In this document: in pieces, positions 37,020 through 48,274 of the stretch | Layout of the letters: every line of letters starts with the position of its first letter | Position numbering within the stretch: position 1 is the first letter of the stretch | NCBI RefSeq assembly: GCF_015218165.1 | Contig: NZ_CP048659.1 | Span: forward strand, 3,348,001 to 3,412,000 | From: Acinetobacter piscicola | GTDB lineage: Bacteria > Pseudomonadota > Gammaproteobacteria > Pseudomonadales > Moraxellaceae | Direction of reading: 5' to 3' | Length of the DNA: 64,000 nt | The notes under the pieces: generated by a model | What the model saw: the letters and a program-made list of their open reading frames with translations, nothing else | Told to the model about the DNA's origin: nothing | Database searches by the model: none | Position numbers and translations under genes: made by a program

Positions 37020-37129
37020 GGGTTCTGTCGCATTAAGGTTTTTAAAAAAAATTAAGTTACATAACCTTATGAAAATCAGAATATATTTTTATCAAAAATA
37101 GCTATTAATTTCTTAATGCGACAGAACCC
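37020..37129. mobile_element. 110-bp MITE-like element with 18-bp perfect inverted ends
   Basis: GGGTTCTGTCGCATTAAG (37020-37037) is the exact complement of 37112-37129. The 74 bp between have no coding capacity. Its right end directly abuts the truncated rhs reading frame. No target-site duplication is evident. It could be a miniature element mobilised by a transposase encoded elsewhere, or the fused ends of a deleted IS. Confidence 0.72.
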
Positions 37130-37954
37130 CGCCAACAGATCAACCAACATCAAACGCCACAATGGACAAACCAGTACGATTACGACAAAGATCCACTTTG
37201 GCATACAGAACAAAAAGCCAACCCATTTGACCGAGTCTGGTTTTACCACTGTGACCACTTAGGTACACCACAGGAAATGAGTGACCAAACAGGGGCGATT
37301 GTTTGGAGTGCAAATTACAAAGCTTGGGGTGAGTGTAAGACTGAAAACCACACCAAGAGAGACATTTGGGACAGTGAAATCATTACTAATAACCTGAGAT
37401 TTCAAGGGCAATACTACGACCAAGAGACAGGACTGCATTACAACCGTTATCGCTATTATTCACCTTATGTGGGACGGTTTATTTCTAAAGATCCGATTGG
37501 TCTACTCGGTGGGTTAAATACTTTTGCTTATGCGCCGAATCCAATTTATTGGATTGATCCATATGGATTAAATCCTAAATATAATAAACCATTGAATTCT
37601 CCTCTTATAGATAAGTGGATAGACAAAGGTGGAACAGTTTGGCAAGAGGTGGATACAAAAACTTGGGTGTATAAAGATTGGGATGGAAATGTAGTACGTT
37701 ATCCAAACGGTTACCCAGATTTTTCCTCTTATGTGAAACAAGAAGTTAAAATTCCTAATTTAAAAGGAAACCATTCAAAATCACCGACTGGGGATTTTGG
37801 CAGAGCTGATGCCCTTGCTCCTAACGGTAAGGCTGATTATTCTAAAAATACTTGGCATCATCATGAGGATAAAGTAACGATGCAGGAAATGCCAAAAGAT
37901 ACTCATAATAGATTCACTCATTGTGGTGGAGTATCAGGAATTAAAAAAGGCTAA
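37130..37954 (+). pseudogene. 5'-truncated rhs fragment with WHH-type nuclease tip
   Basis: An open frame of 274 codons starts at the MITE-like boundary, with the first internal ATG at 37277. It holds the end of an Rhs core: WFYHCDHLGTPQEMSD, FQGQYYDQETGLHYNRYRYY, then VGRFISKDPIGLLGG and PNPIYWIDPYGL. The variable tip of about 125 residues ends TWHHHEDKVTMQEMP, with a histidine-rich WHH/HNH endonuclease signature (HCGG near the end). It lacks the N-terminal Rhs and secretion parts, so it cannot be delivered as is. It resembles displaced orphan rhs-CT cassettes. Its cognate immunity gene follows 19 bp later. Confidence 0.75.
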
Positions 37955-37973
37955 TATTTCAAAGGAGAAAATA

Positions 37974-38462
37974 ATGCCTGTAGTGTTAAAAAAAATGAAA
38001 AAAGTATTTCTTCAAGAATTAATGGAATATTTTGATAGTTTACCTGAAGATTATTTGAGATTTTATGAGAAATATAACGGATTGATTATTACGGATCCAG
38101 ATTATTTAGATATAGAGTTTTCAACTTTAAATGGTTTGGAAATATCTTTCGATGCAATTCTAGAAGTATCTTCAGAAAATGATAGTTATGATTTACTTAG
38201 TATAAATAAAGAATTAGGTAGTGATTTGCCTAATTCTAGATTTATTATTATTGGATCAGATCCTGGTGGAAATTTTTTTATAATGAATAAAGATAATAGT
38301 AATATATTCTATTGGGATAGAACCATTATTCATAGCGAGTTAGATGTTGATTTCATTGAGTGTGATATAGGTAATATATATTCAATTGAACTAAAATTTA
38401 GTAATTTTATTGATTTAATACTGGAAAAATGTAGAAGAAATAATATTGATATTCAAAAATGA
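37974..38462 (+). CDS. SMI1/KNR4 (SUKH) family immunity protein
   Basis: The 162-residue product has the SUKH-1 pattern: an N-terminal helix with LPEDYLRFYEKYNGLII, then an acidic body and FIIIGSDPGGNFFIMNKDNSNIFYWD. The family supplies immunity to nuclease toxins of polymorphic systems, including WHH/HNH types. The start at 37974 is set by AAAGGAG six bases upstream. It is most likely the antitoxin of the adjacent Rhs tip and would protect the cell from residual or related toxins. Confidence 0.75.
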   Translation: MPVVLKKMKKVFLQELMEYFDSLPEDYLRFYEKYNGLIITDPDYLDIEFSTLNGLEISFDAILEVSSENDSYDLLSINKELGSDLPNSRFIIIGSDPGGNFFIMNKDNSNIFYWDRTIIHSELDVDFIECDIGNIYSIELKFSNFIDLILEKCRRNNIDIQK

Positions 38463-38533
38463 TTTAAGAAATTAGATTCCTAATGACATTAAATTAGCCG
38501 TATTATTATCTAATCCTTTTTAAGAATATTTAA

Positions 38534-38561
38534 AATTAACATAATACACCTTATGCGAAAT
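38534..38561 (-). other. XerC/XerD (dif-like) site 3, D/C orientation
   Basis: On the plus strand it reads XerD arm AATTAACATAA (38534-38544), spacer TACACC, XerC arm TTATGCGAAAT (38551-38561). It differs from site 2 at only one base (G for A in the XerC arm), and similarity extends to TAAA on the left and GC on the right. The distance from site 2 is 3764 bp. Confidence 0.88.
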
Positions 38562-38603
38562 GCAATGTATAACTTTATTTAAATCAGTGTTTTGCAATCC
38601 ATA

Positions 38604-38635
38604 AAAAAGTCTAGTTTAAAAAACCTAGGCTTTTT
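38604..38635 (+). terminator. terminator-like hairpin after the Rhs/SUKH cassette
   Basis: An 11-bp stem with one G-T pair (AAAAAGTCTAG 38604-38614, CTAGGCTTTTT 38625-38635) lies between site 3 and katG, 141 bp after the SUKH stop. Confidence 0.65.
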
Positions 38636-38657
38636 ACATGAAATTTCACTGTTCCAC

Positions 38658-38683
38658 AAAAAACCGCCCTCAGGCGGTTTTTT
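38658..38683 (-). terminator. bidirectional terminator at the 3' end of katG
   Basis: A perfect 11-bp stem AAAAAACCGCC / GGCGGTTTTTT with a CTCA loop lies 16 bp beyond the katG stop on the minus strand. Confidence 0.9.
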
Positions 38684-38698
38684 AAAATCTTAAATTAA

Positions 38699-41186
<2,488 letters not shown>

Positions 41187-41837
41187 CTACATTCTGACCT
41201 TAGCCCCAAAGTGTTCTTTCCAGCCTTTGGTTTCCACTGCAATTTGTTTTGCTAGCCTGCCTTTCACCTCTTTTAATAATTGTTCACGTTGCTGATCATG
41301 TACAAAACGAGCATGATATCTGCTTTGCATCACCTGAATATAATTATTCAGTGTTTTTTGCTGTTGAGCTGTTTTGGGTGGACGATTTAAAAATTGTAAA
41401 TATTCCTGTTGTGGATCATGCTCCAAAGGATTGCCCATAATATCTTCCACATACATCAAGGCGCTGACAGGTTTGACTGTGCCTTTGGCATCTACTGCAT
41501 AGACCTGTTTACGTACACCATAGGGAAAAGCCCACAAGCCCTGACCATCCCCTGCTGCCCAATAGGTGTAAAAAATCAGTTGATTGCCTTTCACTTCATA
41601 ATCACCGATTTCGGTGGTGAGAATACTGCAATCACCTGTATTGTAATGCAGTGTATGACTGAATAATTTCTTATGATCTCGATATAATTCAAGGTCTTTA
41701 CGTTCAAAGCCTTCTTCACTTTGATTTTTGACAGTTTTAAATTCAAAATTTGAATGATGAATTTGAATGGTTTGAGTTTCTGCAAAAGCGATATGGGTCA
41801 ATGTGAGAGATAAAAATAAAGTTTGGAGTATTTTCAT
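41187..41837 (-). CDS. secreted protein of unknown function
   Basis: The 216-residue protein has a signal peptide (MKILQTLFLSLTLTHIAFA, cleavage before ETQ). The mature sequence has a GDCSILTTEIGDYEV-type block and a central TYWAAGDGQGLWAFPYGVRKQVY, with a basic C-terminus. I do not recognise the family. The protein is probably periplasmic. It stands by itself between katG and a decayed gene. Confidence 0.65.
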   Translation of the reverse strand: MKILQTLFLSLTLTHIAFAETQTIQIHHSNFEFKTVKNQSEEGFERKDLELYRDHKKLFSHTLHYNTGDCSILTTEIGDYEVKGNQLIFYTYWAAGDGQGLWAFPYGVRKQVYAVDAKGTVKPVSALMYVEDIMGNPLEHDPQQEYLQFLNRPPKTAQQQKTLNNYIQVMQSRYHARFVHDQQREQLLKEVKGRLAKQIAVETKGWKEHFGAKVRM

Positions 41838-41858
41838 TATTGTGTTCCTTATAATAGG

Positions 41859-42465
41859 TTATTCAATACACGCTCGCTCTATCAGTTCAGATAGCACTAA
41901 AGGAACATAAGTACTTTTCATTATTGGGTAAAATACCGCATCTTCTGAAACATAACCAATATACTGTTCATTTAAATAGGTTTCAAATTTATAATTTTGA
42001 TCCACTATTTTCTGTTGTTCTGTGGGTGGGTGCTATACAAGATAGTTCTTAAAATACAGGTGGTTATTATCATCAAAAGTGCCATTATCGACTAAAAAAA
42101 TCGAATGATCTTACTCAAATAAAATCGAGTAATAACCTGAAAGCACATTACCTCTAAGACGATCAGCCATTAAGCGATAGTTATCAGCAACGGTAACCCA
42201 ATCGTATTGTCGCTTCAGTTGATCAGCCAAATATTCTTCAAACTCAAAGGAAAGATGGTTTCCGCCCAACATAGTTTGGAGCATTGCCCATGAGTGTGTG
42301 GTTAGATAGATAACATACTTCGAAATGGCTATCGAAATTTAAATAATTCGGTTCAGCCATTTCAGAACAATCTTCAATAACTTTTATATTTAAAGGTAAC
42401 AATATGGGCTGAATAATGTCTTGCAACTTTACTTGATCAATTCAACCTTGAATAATACACGCCAT
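41859..42465 (-). pseudogene. decayed gene, several frame breaks
   Basis: No long frame remains in 41850-42480, but successive minus-strand frames give protein-like pieces: QDIIQPILLPLNIKVIEDCS from 42426 down, then FEFEEYLADQLKRQYDWVTV and DRLRGNVLSGYYSILFE, then DNNHLYFKNYL, and finally the stretch with LNEQYIGYVSEDAVFYPIMK ending at TAA 41859-41861. At least two frame changes and in-frame stops separate them. The original product is not recognised. It appears to be an inactivated accessory gene. Confidence 0.65.
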
Positions 42466-42495
42466 GTTTGAACGCCTCTGATTGCAAAGGGTTAT

Positions 42496-43614
42496 TTAAA
42501 CAATTAATTTACGCCCCTCTTTAATACAATAGAATGGATTCATCAACTTAGACGTATTTTTCATCGCAAGTTGCAAGTCATGTTCAGGTTGTTCACGACT
42601 TTCATCTGTCAGTTGGAAAGTACGGTAATGGATTGCCAAAGAGCGTTTTGCTTGTAAATCGACATGTGCCTGAAAGGCATCCTGTGGATTCATGTGCATA
42701 TATTTCATTAACTGACGTGGTTCATAAGCACCAATCGGAATCAAGGCAATGCGTGGTGAACCTAAACGCTTTTGAATTTCTTTAAAATGTCCTGAATACC
42801 CCGAATCCCCTGCAAAGAAAAAATGTCCATGCTGTGAAATAATGGAAAATCCTCCCCACAATGCCGCATTTTGATCACGGAAGCCACGACCTGAGCCATG
42901 TTGAGCGGGGGTGTAAACTATTTTTAAATTTCTAAAGAGTGCCGATTGCCACCAATCCATTTCAATCACATGCCAATCGCTTGGTAAATAATGACTATTC
43001 CCTAATCCTGTATAAATTGGCATGGCAAATTTATCATGCAACCAGCGCAAGCTTGCAATATCCATATGGTCATAATGGTTATGACTGAGCAATACAGCAT
43101 GGATGGTCGGTAAATGCTCTAAAGCAATTCCCGCAGGAATAACACGCTTAGGACCACGCCCTTGTTTTGGACTCACATGGTCTGCCCAAACAGGGTCTGT
43201 TAAAAAGTTATAAGGTCCGATTTGCAATAAAACTGTTGCATGCCCAACAAACCAAACTTGCCAATCATTTTCAGGTGCATTGGGACGGTTTTGTGGTAGA
43301 GCACGCGGTGTTGCATAAAACTCGGCAGCTTCTTTGGCTGAGTCGACTTTCCATGTTGAAGACTTGCGCGTACTGAGCCATTTAACTAAATCCCAACGCC
43401 GATTACCCTCAGGTCTACGGACAGGATTAAAAAATTTCTCTCCATTATGGTGATCTGAAGCCAACACTCGAAATATGGGTCTGTACCATGTATGTGCTAA
43501 ACAAGCCTCTGTTTCTAATCTATAGTGTAGTTGTTGTGTAGGAACGGTCGCTACAACTTCTTCGGTATGTAAAGTACGATCTTCAACCGAATTCTGTTCA
43601 ATCTCTTTTGACAT
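42496..43614 (-). CDS. MBL-fold metallohydrolase (UlaG/NAPE-PLD-like)
   Basis: The 372-residue protein has the metallo-beta-lactamase HxHxDH motif in VLLSHNHYDHMD, an earlier VWFVGHATVLLQIGPYNFLTDPVW, and FAGDSGYSGHFKEI with the metal-binding Asp. The layout with a long N-terminal part (about 130 residues) resembles NAPE-PLD-like phospholipid hydrolases. The start at 43614 is set by the TAATG overlap with the preceding cation transporter gene. It is probably membrane-lipid related, but the substrate is unknown. Confidence 0.82.
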   Translation of the reverse strand: MSKEIEQNSVEDRTLHTEEVVATVPTQQLHYRLETEACLAHTWYRPIFRVLASDHHNGEKFFNPVRRPEGNRRWDLVKWLSTRKSSTWKVDSAKEAAEFYATPRALPQNRPNAPENDWQVWFVGHATVLLQIGPYNFLTDPVWADHVSPKQGRGPKRVIPAGIALEHLPTIHAVLLSHNHYDHMDIASLRWLHDKFAMPIYTGLGNSHYLPSDWHVIEMDWWQSALFRNLKIVYTPAQHGSGRGFRDQNAALWGGFSIISQHGHFFFAGDSGYSGHFKEIQKRLGSPRIALIPIGAYEPRQLMKYMHMNPQDAFQAHVDLQAKRSLAIHYRTFQLTDESREQPEHDLQLAMKNTSKLMNPFYCIKEGRKLIV

Positions 43615-44555
43615 TACGACTCTAAACGCCCTTTCATTCGTTCTAACCACATCTGTTGTGTTTGCGGTTTAATAAATAACGCAATAATTTCAGGATGAAT
43701 TTCTTTAATCTTGCTTTCGATACGATTAACACAAGCTTCGATATCATCTGAAGTTAAATTATCTTTAAATTCTAAACTCAGTGAGGCGAGCACTTGATGC
43801 GCACCCATTTGTTCAGTCAAAACACCATTGGCATAATGCACCGCAGGATCTTGCCTTGCCACTTTTAACACATTTTCTCTTAATTGTGGATCAGCAATTT
43901 CACCTAAAAGTAAACCTTTGGTTTCTCTTGCCAAAAGAACAGCAGAAATCGCCAAAACCACGCCAATCAAAATCGAAGAAATACCATCAATCACAGGAAG
44001 ATTCAATTGATGTGCCAAAAAAATACCAATCAAGGCAATAAACAAACCGATCAAGGCTGCCGAATCTTCAAATAACACTGTAAATGTAGTGGGATCTTTA
44101 CTACGCCTGAATGCTTGAAAGTAACTCATTTTACCTTTCATTTTTTTAAAAGATTTTAAAGCAACAAACCAAGATGTTCCTTCACAGACAATTGCAATAG
44201 ATAACACAATATAATTAACATAAGGAGATGTCATCTCTTCAGGGTGTAGAACATGCTGCACCCCTTGATAAATCGACACAATCGCCCCCAATGCAAACAC
44301 CATGAGCGATACAATAAATGCCCAAAAATAAAGTTCCCGTCCATAACCAAAGGGATGTTTTACATTGGGCGCTTGCTGCGATTTTTTCATACCATACAAC
44401 AATAATATTTCATTCAGTGTATCGACTACCGAATGAATCGCTTCACTGAGCATCGCAGAACTATTTGTAATATAAGCAGCAATAAACTTCACCAAGGCAA
44501 TCACAAGGTTACCCAAAAGTGCTGCATACACCACGATTTTGTTCGAATCTGACAT
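43614..44555 (-). CDS. cation diffusion facilitator family transporter
   Basis: The 313-residue inner-membrane protein has the CDF signature near the N-terminus (SSAMLSEAIHSVVDTLNEILLLYG, with the H-x3-D zinc site) and a second site at LFEDSAALIGLFIALIG. Six membrane helices and a small cytoplasmic domain (about 220-313) follow. It most resembles the ZnT9-like subgroup. It probably exports zinc or another divalent metal. The stop codon overlaps the start of the MBL gene by one base (TAATG). Confidence 0.88.
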   Translation of the reverse strand: MSDSNKIVVYAALLGNLVIALVKFIAAYITNSSAMLSEAIHSVVDTLNEILLLYGMKKSQQAPNVKHPFGYGRELYFWAFIVSLMVFALGAIVSIYQGVQHVLHPEEMTSPYVNYIVLSIAIVCEGTSWFVALKSFKKMKGKMSYFQAFRRSKDPTTFTVLFEDSAALIGLFIALIGIFLAHQLNLPVIDGISSILIGVVLAISAVLLARETKGLLLGEIADPQLRENVLKVARQDPAVHYANGVLTEQMGAHQVLASLSLEFKDNLTSDDIEACVNRIESKIKEIHPEIIALFIKPQTQQMWLERMKGRLES

Positions 44556-44682
44556 TTATTGTCCTATTTTTTATCATCAAATATAGTAATTTGATTTTTA
44601 TCTGCATTTTAAGTCATATTCATGCAATAACATGTGTTTTTCCTTTAATTTTTGTTGCTTTTCACATTTGAGCGAGCTTTTT

Positions 44683-45129
44683 ATGCAAACCAAAATTCGT
44701 TCATCTTTAATCTCTGAGCATCGGCAGCTTTTATCTGTTTGGCAAAAATGTACAGAAAATATTCACAATACATCTCATCAACAACATTTATTAAAAATAA
44801 AAGAACTTATCACTGAATATCATTATTTTAGACATTTACAGTTATTTCATATTGAAATCAATCATGAAATTGTCGGCTTTATAGGTTTGGCTTATCAAAA
44901 AATTGAAATGTTCTATGTACATCCACAATATGTCGGGTTAGGCATAGGTTCAACTTTACTTCGATATGCTTTATCTTTAGGAATTCGAGAAGTGGAAGTC
45001 TTGGAAAATTATCCAGATTTACAACAGTTTTATCAAAAACATGGTTTCCAAGTCATTGCGCGTTCACCCTGGGATACGCAGGGACAACTTTGTCCAACAT
45101 TACATTTACGCCTACATACGCCTTGCTAA
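44683..45129 (+). CDS. GNAT family N-acetyltransferase
   Basis: The 148-residue protein has the GNAT acetyl-CoA loop in IEMFYVHPQYVGLGIGSTLLRYAL (Q/R-x2-G-x-G/A-like) and ends NYPDLQQFYQKHGFQVIARSP. Length and fold match YafP/ElaA-like members. The start at 44683 follows AGCGAGCTTTTT, and a frame reaching back to 44632 does not look coding. The acceptor is not evident. Confidence 0.8.
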   Translation: MQTKIRSSLISEHRQLLSVWQKCTENIHNTSHQQHLLKIKELITEYHYFRHLQLFHIEINHEIVGFIGLAYQKIEMFYVHPQYVGLGIGSTLLRYALSLGIREVEVLENYPDLQQFYQKHGFQVIARSPWDTQGQLCPTLHLRLHTPC

Positions 45130-45136
45130 ATCCATA

Positions 45137-45168
45137 AAAAAACCTGAGTAAAAGTACTCAGGTTTTTT
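45137..45168. terminator. bidirectional terminator
   Basis: A perfect 14-bp stem (AAAAAACCTGAGTA / TACTCAGGTTTTTT) has an AAAG loop. It lies between the acetyltransferase gene (+) and hcaD (-), which converge here. Confidence 0.92.
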
Positions 45169-45178
45169 ATCTAGCAGA

Positions 45179-46414
45179 TTATTTGACAAGTTTACGTAAG
45201 TCTTGTGTTAAATCGAGATATTTCTCTGCTTCAAAAGGCGCTTGCTTACTAATCAATTTTTTCAAATGACGCATGTCTTTGGCCGCATTCACGGTAATAC
45301 CACCCACAATCACGCCATCCGTCACACCAAATAATACAAATGATGATTCAGCACGTTGTGCCGGATTGATTTCACCACGTACCAACCATTCTGCTGCTGC
45401 CATATCACCGACAAACTGATAGTTAATGTCTAACTGATCTGTCCAGAACCATGCTGGATTTGCCACAGGATGCTCAACCCCCATCACATGACGAGCAAAG
45501 ATACCCGCTTGTAAATTGGCATTTTCCCATGTTTCTACACGACGATGCTGACCACAATCACGAAGTTGAGTCGCAACATCACCCGCTGCATAGATATCAG
45601 CATGTGAGGTTTGGCAGTTTTCATTCACTTTAACTGCAAAATCAACATCTAAACCAGCATCGACTGCAAGCTGAGCATTCGGCACAATACCAATACCATA
45701 CACCACTGCATCTGCACGAAGTTCTTCGCCATCAGCCAAAGTTACGACAACTTCTTCACCGTCAAGCTTACAGTCTGCAATTGAAGTAGATAACCGTACA
45801 TCAACACCTGCAAGACGTTGTTGTTCGAGCAACAACTCACTCAAAATGCGAGGCGATGAACGTCCCATCACCATTGGTCCCATTTCAATCACGGTCACTT
45901 GACAGTCTTTGAAACGTGCAGATGATGCAAGCTCAAGCCCAATCACACCACCACCAATTAAAATAATACGGCGACCCGCTTGTAAAACAGGCACAAGCGC
46001 TTGTGAATCTTCAAGATTACGCAAGGTATAAACGTGTTTACCCAGAGCATCGAAATTGGGTAAGCGACGTGCTGCCCCACCTGTTGCAAGCAACAACTTA
46101 TCAAAGGCAAGCGTTTCGCCATTTTTCAATTCGATGGTTTTGGCATCTGCATTAATTTTAACCACGCCATTGTCAGCAATATGCTCAACACCTAAGTCGA
46201 TGAGTTTTTGCTCTGACAAGATCTCAATCTTGGTCTCTTCAGGTTTTAGAATAACATCTTTAGATAAAGGTGGACGTTCATAAGGCAGATGTGTTTCATC
46301 ACCCACCAAAATGATTTTGCCTTCATACTTGTTTGCACGAAGTTCTAAAATGGCGCTCGCACCAGCTTGACCAGCACCAACAATCACGATTGTTTCAATT
46401 TCATTTTGGCTCAT
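45179..46414 (-). CDS. hcaD: phenylpropionate dioxygenase ferredoxin reductase HcaD
   Basis: The 411-residue flavoprotein passes electrons from NADH to the HcaC ferredoxin. Two dinucleotide-binding folds are visible: IVIVGAGQAGASAILEL near residue 10 for FAD and IILIGGGVIGLELASSA near 150 for NAD; ADIYAAGDVATQ closes the FAD site. The start at 46414 has AAGGATAAAACCC upstream; the open frame to 46468 is not needed. It is the last gene of the hcaEFCB-mhpB-hcaD operon. Confidence 0.9.
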   Translation of the reverse strand: MSQNEIETIVIVGAGQAGASAILELRANKYEGKIILVGDETHLPYERPPLSKDVILKPEETKIEILSEQKLIDLGVEHIADNGVVKINADAKTIELKNGETLAFDKLLLATGGAARRLPNFDALGKHVYTLRNLEDSQALVPVLQAGRRIILIGGGVIGLELASSARFKDCQVTVIEMGPMVMGRSSPRILSELLLEQQRLAGVDVRLSTSIADCKLDGEEVVVTLADGEELRADAVVYGIGIVPNAQLAVDAGLDVDFAVKVNENCQTSHADIYAAGDVATQLRDCGQHRRVETWENANLQAGIFARHVMGVEHPVANPAWFWTDQLDINYQFVGDMAAAEWLVRGEINPAQRAESSFVLFGVTDGVIVGGITVNAAKDMRHLKKLISKQAPFEAEKYLDLTQDLRKLVK

Positions 46415-46425
46415 GGGTTTTATCC

Positions 46426-47388
46426 TTATTTCAATTCTGCAGATACAATACCGAAACCGGCAATCCACTCACTAATATCTTCATAACAATGCGTTGTCAT
46501 GTCATATTCACCAATTTCATGCAAGGCTGCAAAGGCTGCCATCCACGAACGCACTTCTTGACCACCACGACCGCCATCACGACGAATTTCAGCTTCTGTC
46601 ATGGCTTCGATGCTTGCAAAATCCGCTTTAGCAAAAGTGTCTAACAATGCACGATCCCACTCAGGGTTTAACGGCACAGCCACAGAGGTATCACCTGCTG
46701 CCAACTTTTGACCCACCGCAATAATTTTACCTTGGCGGGTGTTACGTGCTTCCTCAGTTGGGTTACGACCCGCGATGAGGAATTCTTCCACTTCTGGTGG
46801 TACTGAGCCCATTTGTGGTGTCGGTGGATCATGTGATAATCCGCCTGTGCCTAAAACAAGCACACGTTCATTTTCAAGATTTAACGACTTAATGAACTGA
46901 CCCACTGCACGACCGAGCGCTAAAGTACGCTTGGTGGTTGGCATCGGTGCAGCAGCGCCATTGATAAAAATGGGAATGGTTGGATAACGATCAAGCTGAC
47001 CGCCACACAAGAAATGTAGTGGCTGAGTCACACCATGATCCGCTTGCATACGGTATGAATACGCAACATCAACGCCTTCGTCCAACACACGACGGACTAA
47101 ACCTAATGCCTTTTCTTCAGGCACATCAATGTGTGCATTGTCTTTACCATAGTCCCAATCGCCTGCGGCAGTGGCACGAATACCCACGCAGAAACTTGGC
47201 ATCAAATCATAGAAGAAACCATTAAAATGGTCTGGACCAAAAGTAATAATCAAAGTCGGATCATAGGCTTTAACTTCAGCCGCAAGTTTTTCAAACGTAT
47301 CACGAACGGCTTGTTCTTTACGTTGTTCTTGTGGTGAAGCAAACTCCATTAAAGGACTGTGCGATGCACAAATCAGTTTCACAGCCAT
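46426..47388 (-). CDS. mhpB: 2,3-dihydroxyphenylpropionate 1,2-dioxygenase MhpB
   Basis: The 320-residue class III (LigB-type) ring-cleaving dioxygenase has SHSPLMEF near the N-terminus, then ITFGPDHFNGFFYDLMPSFCVG and QADHGVTQPL, which carry the catalytic histidines, and LGTGGLSHDPPT. It opens the catechol ring at the meta position to give 2-hydroxy-6-ketononadienedioate. It sits between hcaB and hcaD, 68 and 11 bp away, and is co-transcribed with the ring hydroxylation genes. Confidence 0.94.
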   Translation of the reverse strand: MAVKLICASHSPLMEFASPQEQRKEQAVRDTFEKLAAEVKAYDPTLIITFGPDHFNGFFYDLMPSFCVGIRATAAGDWDYGKDNAHIDVPEEKALGLVRRVLDEGVDVAYSYRMQADHGVTQPLHFLCGGQLDRYPTIPIFINGAAAPMPTTKRTLALGRAVGQFIKSLNLENERVLVLGTGGLSHDPPTPQMGSVPPEVEEFLIAGRNPTEEARNTRQGKIIAVGQKLAAGDTSVAVPLNPEWDRALLDTFAKADFASIEAMTEAEIRRDGGRGGQEVRSWMAAFAALHEIGEYDMTTHCYEDISEWIAGFGIVSAELK

Positions 47389-47409
47389 GAGAGACTCCTA
47401 AACAGGCAA

Positions 47410-47428
47410 GGCAGCCAAATAGGCTGCC
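47410..47428 (-). other. intra-operon hairpin between hcaB and mhpB
   Basis: A 7-bp GC-rich stem GGCAGCC (47410-47416) / GGCTGCC (47422-47428) lies in the 68-bp gap of the operon. With no T tract it may set mRNA stability or processing rather than terminate. Confidence 0.5.
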
Positions 47429-47456
47429 AAATTAATCCATTGATGCGATAACGCAA

Positions 47457-48272
47457 TTATTCATCAAAAAAACCAGCGCGTGGCTGACGTAAACCACGAA
47501 TACCCAAACCACATTCAGCGTTAATTAATACGCCTGTTAATGGACGGTTATTGGCACGTGATGCAAGCAAGACATATGAACCTGTCATATCTTCAGGCTC
47601 AGGTAAGAAATTCAGTGGCATGCCACGCGCAATTTTCTCAGGATCACGAGCATCGAGTAGACCCAAATTTTCTTGACCTAAAGATGCCGCACCTTTGATA
47701 TTCACATTCATACCTGACGGCGCAACTGCATTCACTCGTACTTTAGGCGCAAGCTCATAGGCTAATTCTTTCATAACACCAACCCCTGCATGCTTAGACG
47801 CTGTATATACAGGGCCTCCGCCAGCAGAGTACAGTGCTGAATTAGACAAAGTAAATATGATAGAACCTTCAGAAGCGATCAATGCATCGAGTGCAGCTTT
47901 GGCACCAAGGATCAGCGACTTGGTGTTAATGCCCATGATTTCATCAAAAGCTTTTTCTAACTGCTCACCTGAGGTATTGACGATATCGGCATAGTGATCC
48001 CAAATACCCGCATTTCCAACAAAACAATCCAGTTTACCAAAACGTTCTACGGTAGCATTTACAGCACGAAGATTGTCTGCATAGCTAGCTACATCGCCTT
48101 CAATTGCAAGAACCTTACCGCCGAAGTGCTCATTTAAGGCATCGACTTTGGCCTTTGAACGCTGAAGAACGGCCACTTGCGCACCTTCTTCAATAAAACG
48201 CTCCACCAATGCCCAGCCTAAACCTGAACCACCACCCGTAATTAATGCAACTTCGCCTTGTAGCCAACCCAT
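47457..48272 (-). CDS. hcaB: cis-dihydrodiol dehydrogenase HcaB
   Basis: The 271-residue short-chain dehydrogenase has TGGGSGLGWALVERF for NAD binding, NAGIWD, and the catalytic YTASKHAG. It rearomatises the cis-dihydrodiol formed by HcaEFCD to 2,3-dihydroxyphenylpropionate. It starts two bases after the hcaC stop. Confidence 0.92.
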   Translation of the reverse strand: MGWLQGEVALITGGGSGLGWALVERFIEEGAQVAVLQRSKAKVDALNEHFGGKVLAIEGDVASYADNLRAVNATVERFGKLDCFVGNAGIWDHYADIVNTSGEQLEKAFDEIMGINTKSLILGAKAALDALIASEGSIIFTLSNSALYSAGGGPVYTASKHAGVGVMKELAYELAPKVRVNAVAPSGMNVNIKGAASLGQENLGLLDARDPEKIARGMPLNFLPEPEDMTGSYVLLASRANNRPLTGVLINAECGLGIRGLRQPRAGFFDE

Positions 48273-48274
48273 GA

